Assembly: GCA_951230915.1 (NCBI GenBank)
Contig: OX579641.1
Location: 9,672,001-9,736,000, forward strand
From: Antitrichia curtipendula
Taxonomy: Eukaryota > Streptophyta > Bryopsida > Hypnales > Leucodontaceae
Reading direction: 5' to 3'
Length of the DNA stretch: 64,000 nt
The notes under the pieces were generated by a model, which was not told the origin of the DNA, searched no databases, and saw only the letters and a list, made by a program, of their open reading frames with translations. This document shows, in pieces, positions 34,378 to 43,484 of the stretch. A program made the translations under genes and the position numbers. Position 1 is the first letter of the stretch. Each line of letters starts with the position of its first letter.

Positions 34378-37300
34378 TTATAAGTATTTTTTAGAAGGGA
34401 CATATCCCCAATTTGATGTAGGGGATCCATGCAATAACAATGATGTACTATTTGCAGCACTTTGAAACATTAAATTCAGGTATGTGGCATTAACAAAATC
34501 ATCAGAATCATCCAGAGGTCCAAGAAATAAGGTGTGCATTGGAATAATAGCATGACAAATCATGGTCCCAACCAATTCAAACCGCAATGGGGTAGTGGCC
34601 CTTTTCGTCTCACTACACTTACTAGAAACCAATTCAAGTACCAAAATAAACTTTGGTTTCACTGCTTCCCTAATAACATTCATCCTTTCATGAACTACCA
34701 CCTACATACTGCTAGTGCAATGCAAGATGCCGCTCTCTAGAATGTGTCTGATCTCATTAAAGCTTAAGCTTGGAGCATGAATGAAAGCATCTACTTCTGC
34801 ATTAAAGCGACAGATAACAATGAAGAGGAAATATAGATGCTTACAATTGGCCCATTGTCCTCTCTTCCCCAATGCCTTAGTCGACATCTCCTTGAAATAA
34901 GGACATGAACATTCTGGATATGAACCTATGGTCAATATGTATTGTTGAATGTCAGGCTGAAGACCGGAGTCAATTGTAACAATTCATCCAAACCCCGGAT
35001 GTGGAATCATCGTTATTTGTCGAACATTAGCCGTCAAGGTAAGAGCAAAACCGCAATTGTTTGCTTGTTTAGTGGTTGGAGCAGCTGGGTTCCTTCGAAT
35101 TTTCCGTCCACATCTGGTGCTTGGATGTTGTGCTGGAAAATCTAGAACAATGATATCTGATAAGTCGGCCGGTAAAGTGTTTTCACCAAAAAGCCGGCGT
35201 GGGGAGATTTCAAGACATTCAGGTAGACGAAATCCAGCATTCTGAAGCTGCATTATTTCTGTAGTCGTCAGATTTGTTCCCTTCAGGACTGGCCAAATAT
35301 AAGGCACATCGGATTTGGACATAACCCACTTCCTCTTTGTACCTTTGACGCAGCGCTCAATGTTGTCGTTGCAGAAAAAAAACTGCGTTCTCTCAATTCT
35401 TTTCTTTTGATAACAATCCATATCCCCTGTGTAAGTTGGAGCAGCGGTTCCTTTGTTGCCTTGCACAATCTTTGCGACACATTTTTTTCTCGTTATTGCC
35501 TGCAAGGCAAAGCATGCCTTTGCTGAAGTCTTTGGTAGTCTAGCAATATGCCACTTCGATTGATCGCAAGAAGTCTCCTGGACGCTCACCACACGGAAAG
35601 TCTGTGAAGTATATGGCGCAGTTGAAGGGCCTGGATTATTATCCAAGTCTGTAGGAGTATTCTGCGCTGGGACTTCTTCAGAAACTGTATGAAGAGGAAT
35701 AATTGATGCACTTGCCCGTGTTCTCCTTGTTTCCATCCTAGGTCTGGAGAAGTTTACTTTGTCCGGGCGGTGTGACTCATGCTGAGACCCTAACGGCAAG
35801 TTTGGCATCCGAGCTTGGGATCCAAAAACCTCAGCCCCGTCAAAGTGAGGATTCCTTTTGCAATACTCACCAGCACCCGGGACGGTTTGCATTGCTATGG
35901 TTAGCTTCTTGGGATTCCCAGTGCGTTGCGCGTAACGCTGTGCTACTCGAAGCTGCAAATCTGCCTTCCCTGGACCTGTTCCTGGGTTCTCACCCTTTAA
36001 AAATTGGTAATAACAAACCATTTGCATAAATGCTCTTACATAGTCATCAATTGTTGCAACGTACAGATCATTTTCTCTCTTTCCTGATTGTTGCAGCCAT
36101 TTGTTATGGACCGTCTCCGCTAGATTGCAGGATGGCATCTCTGCCAGCTCATGGGCAGGCAAGTCCTACGGACATAAGAGAATAACCATGATTAAAAGAA
36201 AATTCCAAAAAATACTGATATCAAGGAAGCAAGTCATCGACGCCTACCGGATGCTTATAGGTAGTAGACGTCAACGAAGACAATGTCTCTTTATGATGTG
36301 ATTAAATGAAAAAATGGATATCAATGTAAGAGATTTTGACACTCACATCAGAAAGATCTGAAAGAAGGAAGAAAAAAAGTGACGGGAGAAACTTACAATG
36401 TGCATGACCCCCCCCATTGTCTGTAACGAAAGTGCCAGAAAGCAAGCCATAACTGTAAGCGATGAATTCCCTCACCGGTCGCCGCCCCAGAAGAATGCCA
36501 CCAAGTTCGAATGGCATTAAATCGAATGTCCGCCACTGCCCACGTAGGCGCATCCTTATATTGCTTACACAGTGTTCGATGTTGATCTTGAAGGTCCGAA
36601 CGAATGTCGGCTTTTGTATGCTTCTCCATGGATTGCGTCCAATGGAATAAACAAGTACGCTCTCGATTGACCATAGGCTGTGTAGGATCACCCCCTCCGT
36701 AGATGACTCTCACTGCATTCGAGTTGGCTTGTGCACAGTCTGCCATGAATCCCTTGAAATAATGCAAAGGAATTCCATGCCTTCCCATAACCGCGTTCAA
36801 ATTGGACCAAAACGAGGTTTGCGCTGTGCAATCCTCTGACTGCATATTGCACACAGCAATTGTCATGACCTTGCAGTAAATCGGATCATAAACATGACAT
36901 GCTAAAGTTGTCTACTCTTTCACTCGTTTAACATGATCAAACATGATCCATGAGTCCTGAAGGTCACCGTCAGGTTGCATTCGTTCTACCAAATCAATGC
37001 CACTTCCAGGTCCGACTTCAGACATTTTGAAAATGAAAACCTTGTCCGAATCTGAGCCTTGACCAGGAAACATGTTCTCCTGAACATAAGCCCAATTGCT
37101 GCAGCCGCGTAGCTTTAGAATGCTATCCATTACTCCAAACCTCCTGAAATACTTGAAAGTGGTGACTTCGTTCCGAACGCTCGGGGAACTCATAAATTTG
37201 CACTTCTCTATAACAGGCAGAAGTTTGTCCATTCCGAAATTCCCTGGTGGTGCTCCCTCTGGCCGCAGAAGCATCCCACCCAAGAATTCCTTACTTGCCT

Positions 37301-38495
37301 CCAGAATAATAGAAGAATTTGTCCCAGAAGGATTCCTCTCTACTTGATCCGAAATGAGATTCCGAGTTCTCTCTTTTGAAGCACGGCAGTCTCCGTCTCT
37401 CACAGGATGATCATGAAATCCTAGGTGAACACATCCATGCCGCGTCCCCGGCATTCCAACTACATAATATATTTTAGCGGAGCAAGTAGCAACGCATATG
37501 GGGACCGCGAAACAAATTTTGCAGGAGATGGTTGAACCCGGAGGAGGAATAGGACTGACCTGAAAAGGGCCAGGAGAACATCCATCCCATTCCGTTTTGT
37601 TTATAAGTGCCACGCGGTGCTTGCGAGACAGGTAATCGCATTCGCCATTTCCACATCGAAGGTGACCAATACACGATGATAACCGAAAGGTCAGACTGTA
37701 AGCATTTTTGATGTTAGTGGTGTGCAAGTTGGACCAAACGTGACCGTCATAACGTCTCTCCATCCCGCTGAGAAGCTTGGCTTGGCATTGCTGACCAGAT
37801 TCGCCAACGGCCGGTAACTCAAATATGACATCACCATTAAACACTTGCGGGACGAATTCGACTTGATGTACCGGAATAGAATCATAATCTACTTTCTTCA
37901 ATTGATTCCGAGACCCCTTTGTAAGGCACAACATTCTAAGGCATGGAATAATGGATATCCCAGAAGCACTTGTAGAAGTATTCACCACCTCTGCATCAGG
38001 TAGGGAAGATGGGGTTGGGACTTGACGGCATGGTGATGACATCTGTTTGCGAACCTTGCAGGGCGGTGACGACTCGTCTGAATCGTCACTGTCAATTGAA
38101 ATAACATTTACTCCAGGCTCAATTTTCACTCGTGATGTAAGGGGCGTCTGATACGAACTAGTCGATGACAATTTCATAGACCCTTCACCATTAGAAGAGC
38201 CCACAATAGAAAAGGGCAAGTCGTACACTACGTAACAACCCGGCTTCAAATGCCATGTGGTAGGACTGCTGTCCTCGACAGGCTCTTGAACTAGTGTATG
38301 AGACAATTCTCCGGTGACACTGTCAAAAACTTCCTCGTCAATGTGCATGGAACTCTCCGAAAGGCAAAAACGAATACTTAATCGGCATGCACTGACTATC
38401 GCGAATCCTATGTCCTTGACTGGAAAAGAAATCGGAACAACCTCTCCTAGTGTCCGCACAAGTGCCATCGAACTAAGACGACTGCATTTACTCAT
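34378..38495 (-). pseudogene. Decayed MULE (Mutator-like) transposase gene
   Basis: Two exons are inferred, 38495-36397 and 36165-34378 (donor GTAAGT, acceptor CGTAG). The domain order is that of a MULE. First comes an N-terminal WRKY/GCM-type zinc finger (CSPGPFQVSPIPPPG, then CKICF and HLGFHDHPV). Next is an RNase-H-like core (YCKVMTIAV, FKGFMADCAQANSNAVRV, CLFHWTQSMEKHTK, then WLAFWHFRYRQWGG). Last is a C-terminal SWIM finger (SYPECSCPYFKEM, CKHLYF). Breaks: TAG at 36914-36912 just before the catalytic core; an 8-G run near 36410 where one more G would join the core to the splice donor in frame; TGA at 34986-34984 before the SWIM finger; and TAG at 34704-34702 after it, with the same frame open to 34378. 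All segments share one frame apart from the G run. It is no longer able to encode an active transposase. Confidence 0.8.
36166..36396 (-). other. Predicted intron of the MULE gene
   Basis: A 231-bp interval with GTAAGT at the 5' side and CCGTAG at the 3' side on the reverse strand. It joins CAC ATT to GAC TTG in frame if the neighbouring G run is corrected. Confidence 0.6.
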
Positions 38496-38639
38496 TGAGA
38501 ATGCATTCACAAAGCACAACAATGCATGTCACTGAAATGTACCACATATCACAGAAACGGACCTTCAAAACATAGGACTTTCAATGAACTCCAACATTGA
38601 ATCCGCATCTAATATAGAACGATCAAATTGGAAACCACC

Positions 38640-39821
38640 TGTCGCAGCACAGGATAAGCAATTCCCATGTTATACTCCCAAAAACCACTCTAAAGCATAA
38701 CAAAGTGACTCTAAAGATCGAACCCACGAGATTCTGTGAAGTATCTAGCCTTATTAACGAACTAAGCCAAGTCAGTAGTAATATCCATCTTTTCCGGTCC
38801 TCCTTCTATGACCGGAAGTTCAAACACCCAGAAAACAAAGGACCGGATTCTTTCTATCTTCTGATTCCAGCTAGTCTTCCGGTTATCGAATCCAACACAA
38901 CCCAAGGACCCTATCTCTTCCGGTCCGGGTATCCGTCTAGGCCAATCCGCTCTAGACAACTCACAACCATTTCCTCTCCTATCCGGTTTGGTTTTACCTC
39001 TGTTTAGCCATCAGAGGGTTCGCCGCTTGCTTTTGAGAGTAGTAGGCCCACCACACCTTCCGTGACTTATAGTGGCTGAAGACCCACTTTCCAAATTTCT
39101 TCCTTCCTAGGCTAGTACGGATCCGGTTTGGTCCTTCACAGCAATCTAGATTGCAATCCGGTCCACTGGTCACACAAAGACCCCCCGTATGATCCTCTCA
39201 ATACTACAACGACCCTGATGTCATCCTATTCCGTGCGAAGCTAAGGCGGTTACAAGTGCACCCGTCCATTCCAACGTCAACTAGAATTCTTCCGTTTACT
39301 GTTAAGATGGTGAGACCTCACAGGAGATCGGACACTCAACCGGATTTCTCACCCAGGAGTTCTAGCGCGACTAAGGACTCCCTCCCTATCCGCCTAGCCT
39401 AACAACGGCTTTCTCACCCGGAATCTCAAACTCTAGACGCGCTGAGGCACTGAAGTTCACTCCCAACTCTGTCCTATCCGCTCACATGCACTTAGAACCA
39501 AGAAAACACCAAAGGGAGAAATCCCATCGCATCCACTCGCGCCTTCCGAACTCCCTCACGCATAATCCTGCCAAGACATGGGAGATCGTACAACAAAGAA
39601 GCACAAGGAGAAAACACAAAGAAAGATGCAGAGGGAAAGACTCCCAGTCCTCAGCACAAGGACTGAATTATATACACTTTGAAAACTTCCAAAAATAACA
39701 AAAGGCAAAAAGAGCCGTTAAAAGTCAACCTAAATCCGGATCCTAACTTCCGGTCCTCCTAACACTACCGGATCGGATTACTAATCCGGATCCGTTCCTA
39801 TCCTATCCTTCCTAACTTATT
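38640..39821 (-). other. Cassette B 3' non-coding region
   Basis: Rich in TCCGG motifs and without a substantial ORF. It contains a tRNA-like stretch near its terminus (38704-38776) and a block shared with cassette A. Confidence 0.5.
38704..38776 (-). other. tRNA-like sequence (possible degenerate tRNA or Pol III promoter)
   Basis: Exactly 73 nt. The first and last seven bases pair at 6 of 7 positions (ACTGACT with AGTCACT). A D-stem GCTT/AGGC, an A-box-like TGGCTTAGTTCG and a B-box GGGTTCGATC (T-loop TTCGATC) are in the right places. The anticodon stem pairs at only four positions and the T-stem relies on G-T pairs, so it is probably not a functional tRNA. It lies 64 bp inside the cassette B terminus. 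Confidence 0.45.
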
Positions 39822-41459
39822 CTACATCGCTATCCCGCGCCCCAACGAAGGACTCTTGGGCTCCGCCTCCAATTGCTCGAAGACTTCTTCCAAGTTCCTG
39901 TTTCGCTCTCCGGCCATCGGATTTGGCATGTCAGAACCAGGAGAGTCTTCGATGTTGATCGGCGCGGTCTGGGAAGGCTGACTCGGCTTTGACTGCGGAG
40001 TCTGGTCCTTTCCTTCCCTTAGGTCTGGCACTTCCGGAAACGATTCCGGCATGGAGATGTCCGATAGGTGGACCCTCATCGATCCGGTCAGCTTCTGTGT
40101 ACACTCCTCCATCCGGTCCGCCGCTCCTCGTGCTAAGACCAAATTCTTCTCCACCTGCTCGGTGAAGTCAGTCAGGATCCGGACTATCCGGGTACCGGAT
40201 AGTTTCTTCTCCTCTAAGACCTTCTCATCGAAGAATCTGGCCCTGACTGCCACGCTTCCGGTCTCACCGAAAGTCGCCTTCACCGATTCCGCCACCTTCT
40301 GCGTCTCGTCCGCCATTATCCGGGTGGCGGCCATATCTTCCTTGAAGGTGGCCACTTCCGCCTTCAACATGTCGACCTCCTCTTGAAGTCGACGGATCTC
40401 TGCTTCCTGCTTCCGGATCTCGACCGGATTGGTGATGCACTCCGCTACCTTCCCTGGCAACTTGCTATCCGGTGTTGCCTGCACCAACTCTCTGATCTGG
40501 TTTAGGGCGATTCTCTTCGCCTCCCAGTCCAGGCGGATGTCAACGAGGATCTTCACCAATTTCTCGAACGGGTCGACCGGTCCCTTCTTCGAACAGCCTG
40601 CCTTCTCCCCTTCCGGTGTCTTCTCCTTTCCGGTTTTATCACCGAGTGGAGATCCCCTTCCGGTCGGAGACGTCGTCTTGTGCCGCTTGGGCTGCCTCTC
40701 CGCCTCTTCTTCATCTTCTTCTTCTTCTTCGGTCTCGGATCCGGTTTCCTCTTCCTCCTCGTCCGTTTCCGATTCTCCGTATTTCAGGAGATTTTCCTGG
40801 GCCTTCCACTCCTTCTCTTCCGAGTCTAAAAGGAGCTGGTGTTGCTCATAGAGGTGGAAGAGGTAGGGACACACGGGTGTCGGCCTACTCCTTCCGACCC
40901 TCGTCGCCAATTGGGCCACCAGATCGAACATGATCCGGGCCCAATCCGCTTTCCGGTCACCGCTCAGGGCACCGAAAATAGTGTTGTCGAGGGTGATTGT
41001 CACCCTTGTCGGCTTCTCCGGATGGAGGATCGGGATCAGGAACTGTAACAGTTTCCGGTGCCGGTCGTCGATGCAGTCTTCCACCGCGTATTCGTCCTTG
41101 GGGTTGACCGCTCCTCGGAACTTGCCCCGGACATACTCGTCCTTCCGGTTTGCCATCCCGTGGCCTCCTGCCCGGAACTTATAAACCTCCCTCCAGATCT
41201 CTTCCGTCCATTGATGTGGAACACAGCGGATCGTGTTGTCGAACTGGTTCGTCCACTTCCCCTGGATCTCCTTCACCATCCGCTCGTCCTTAAAACCCCA
41301 GGGTTTGTCGAGCAAACCCTGGCACCCCATCCGGTTGAGATCCAACCGGAGCATCTCCATCTCCTCCTCTATCGAAGGGAGAACCGGAACGACCTTCCAG
41401 AGTTTGACCGGAGCCGACGACGTGGATGGGCCTGGTCTGTTCCGCCTAAGCTGCGGCAT
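39822..41459 (-). CDS. Cassette B protein (coiled-coil, plant-transposon-like), intact
   Basis: 546 residues from ATG at 41459-41457; the longer frame would start at GTG. Residues about 25-215 form the conserved domain shared with cassette A (LNRMGCQGLLDKPW, DCIDDRHRKLLQFLIPILHP, NTIFGA, TPVCPYLFHLY), reminiscent of the putative plant transposon protein domain. About 230-262 is a Glu/Asp run. RQPKRHK near 263 is a likely nuclear signal. About 355-410 is a coiled coil (EIRKQEAEIRRLQEEVDML). The C-terminus is Pro/Ser-rich and contains PINIEDSPGSD, a possible SUMO-interaction motif matched by PIDLDEMED in cassette A. No zinc knuckle, protease, RT, RNase H, integrase or DDE motif is visible. Function unknown: Gag-like assembly, or nuclear targeting of the element, are possibilities only. 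Confidence 0.8.
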   Translation of the reverse strand: MPQLRRNRPGPSTSSAPVKLWKVVPVLPSIEEEMEMLRLDLNRMGCQGLLDKPWGFKDERMVKEIQGKWTNQFDNTIRCVPHQWTEEIWREVYKFRAGGHGMANRKDEYVRGKFRGAVNPKDEYAVEDCIDDRHRKLLQFLIPILHPEKPTRVTITLDNTIFGALSGDRKADWARIMFDLVAQLATRVGRSRPTPVCPYLFHLYEQHQLLLDSEEKEWKAQENLLKYGESETDEEEEETGSETEEEEEDEEEAERQPKRHKTTSPTGRGSPLGDKTGKEKTPEGEKAGCSKKGPVDPFEKLVKILVDIRLDWEAKRIALNQIRELVQATPDSKLPGKVAECITNPVEIRKQEAEIRRLQEEVDMLKAEVATFKEDMAATRIMADETQKVAESVKATFGETGSVAVRARFFDEKVLEEKKLSGTRIVRILTDFTEQVEKNLVLARGAADRMEECTQKLTGSMRVHLSDISMPESFPEVPDLREGKDQTPQSKPSQPSQTAPINIEDSPGSDMPNPMAGERNRNLEEVFEQLEAEPKSPSLGRGIAM

Positions 41460-41730
41460 GGACACAGACTAGATCTAAGACAGTCCTTTCCGATTCTACC
41501 TCACACAGTCCTAGCCGCACGTCCCGTTCTCACGTTCTCTCTCCGATCTCAACCGGAATCCTGCACAGCGATCGGTACGCAACCGGGAACCTACCCTGCA
41601 ACACACCTCTAACACTCGCACACTCACGCACACACGCGAACACTCACACAGCGCCGAAACACGAGGAGCGCGACAAAACACTCTCACCAAACGGAGTTTG
41701 GAAAAAGGAGTGCGACTGAGGAGGTGCTGG

Positions 41731-41740
41731 CCTTTTATAG
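41731..41740 (-). promoter_or_regulatory. TATA box of cassette B
   Basis: The reverse strand reads CTATAAAAGG, 272 bp upstream of the ATG. It is at a position equivalent to the TATA-like box of cassette A. Confidence 0.6.
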
Positions 41741-42049
41741 TCTCTCCTGACCTAAAAGCCGTCATGATGACGTTTACCGGTCCGGTCCCACCAATCCGGT
41801 CTAACCCTAATCCGGTTATATACCCCCAATCCGGTCCACTACTACTTCCGGCCAAGGATCCGATTCCAATCCGGTTCCTGGGTGTCACCACTAGGATTGG
41901 ATTCGTTCGAACTACTCCACTATTTCAATGTCTTTCCTAATTTTCCGTCCTCTGCTGTTTCTAGACAAAACCTACATACTAATCGATAGTTTCCGTTCCG
42001 TTTTCTAGATAAACAACTGAAAACCAAAAATTCGGACTGCGACACCACC

Positions 42050-43045
42050 CAGGGTAATAAATTCATTCTGAACTCTGCGTGTTAGCTGGTTCATATCCTA
42101 GAACATTAACAATGAAACGACGGCAATGAACTCTATTAAACAGGTTACAAACCAATAGTAACTCTAATTAAAGTAATTAGTATTACTGTTGGAAGGTATT
42201 AATAACATTCAAAAGATATTTTGCAAGGATACTGTGACAACGCATTGAATGTGATAAAAACTAGAATGTTTTATAATACAAGAATGAATATATAATTAAC
42301 CCTTTGGAGTAATGCACTTCACTGGGTACAGTCCCCTGATACTCCAAGTAGTTACGAATGACCATAAAGACAAAATAATGACACAATACGATCCTTAATG
42401 CCGCAGGCCCAATTTCACTGACAATTACCGGTATATTGTCACTGTCAATCAGTAATTGTTATCCGTCATAAATAAGAATCTACGGTATAGGCCAAACGGA
42501 AAACGCTGAATGACTACGTTAAATCAGCATCCTCTGACGCCGGGATAAGCAATTGCAAGGAATACACATTATATTAATGCGAAATTTACGCTATTCATAT
42601 GATAGGCTGGAACTAGGAACTGAAGGATGTGAATGGCTGTGGAAACAATGCTTATGACTCTCTTATAAGACTCAGTAAAAGCACGTCTGAGAGAATACAA
42701 ATGCCAATTCGTCAAACCAAATGACATCACAATAGGGGAGTACATGGAACTCAGTGATCGCTGATGGTTGACATAGACGTGGATAACACAACAACTATCA
42801 TTCAAAATTATAATTGTATCCTAAGTAAATGGTGAGGGTCAAAATAATATAATGTAATCAGTGCTAATGTAGGTACCCAATGTATAGATTTTGGAAACTA
42901 CTGATCGCCAGGAAAGGCCATGCGACGTAGCGTTCCCACGGGGACCAAGATAATGAGCTCCTCCCGTGGCATGGACTGGGCGAACCCTAAACCGTAACCC
43001 CTAACACCAGGCGAGTGAGGACCAAGGCGACTGAAGACCAGTGCG
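42050..43045. other. Spacer between cassette B and the exon-like block
   Basis: No gene is supported. A telomere-like CCCTAAACC/CCCCTAAC pair occurs near 42982-43000. Confidence 0.4.
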
Positions 43046-43460
43046 GTGATTTCGCTTCTGACAAAGACGGTATTGTTCTCCCGCAAGCTAAACCGCGCGC
43101 CACCAACTGTGGATCAAAGATCTTCTCCGCCCGTGTCTCCAGCGTATGTATCATTTCCTTCTAGTCAACCACCATCTCCAGCTTTGCCAATGCTTGCGTT
43201 GGTGTCCTCAATCGTATTAAAACTCCTCGTTTGGTTGCTCCCGTGGCAAGAAGATATGGAGCATCCAGGACTGAAGCTGAGATCGCGCCGAAACAGGGCC
43301 GGAGGAGAAGCGGTGGACGCCCCACTGAGGGCTCCAAGGCTGGTAAGTCTCAAGCTGAATCAATCAAATCTTGCCAAATCATTAAGGTTTAGGGTATCCG
43401 AGGTTGATGAGAAGCGCGTCTCAACTGTGCTACCCGAACCGATGCCTTCAAGGGCTCCCC
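43046..43460 (+). other. Exon-like fragment of an unrecognised gene
   Basis: GC content and codon-like structure differ from the AT-rich flanks. Open stretches include KDGIVLPQAKPRATNCGSK and, in the same frame after a stop, RRYGASRTEAEIAPKQGRRR followed by SGGRPTEGSKAG, which has an AT-hook flavour. The stretch ends at a donor-like GGTAAGTC (43343). No single uninterrupted ORF with a start is convincing. It may be the 5' part of a gene or transposon whose 3' exons lie beyond the tandem array (46520, 47582). Confidence 0.3.
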
Positions 43461-43484
43461 GAGAAACAGAAAGCCTCGTCGGCT

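Larger units (their letters stand above)
38640..42044 (-). mobile_element. TGTCG cassette B (3405 bp, 5-bp TSD)
   Basis: The element begins TGTCGCAGCACAGG and ends GGACTGCGACA, an 8-bp perfect terminal inverted repeat TGTCGCAG. It is flanked by exact CCACC duplications (38635-38639 and 42045-42049). It has the same layout as cassette A on the same strand: TATA box, single gene, and a Ccgg-rich 3' region of about 1.2 kb. No direct LTRs were found on comparing the first and last 600 bp by eye. It is inserted about 145 bp upstream of the MULE gene start, so it may be nested within the MULE. The intact ORF suggests it is younger than cassette A. Confidence 0.85.

Noticed and set aside
38704..38776. 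A functional tRNA gene
   Set aside because: The anticodon stem pairs at only four positions and the T-stem depends on G-T pairs with a mismatch; kept only as a tRNA-like sequence.
40051..41612. Forward frames of up to 184 codons across cassette B
   Set aside because: Antisense shadows of the intact 546-residue reverse-strand gene.
34328..43000. Telomere-like TTTAGGG-type motifs at 34332 and 42982 in opposite orientation, as possible MULE terminal repeats
   Set aside because: Only one or two units each, with weak similarity outside them; too little to call TIRs.
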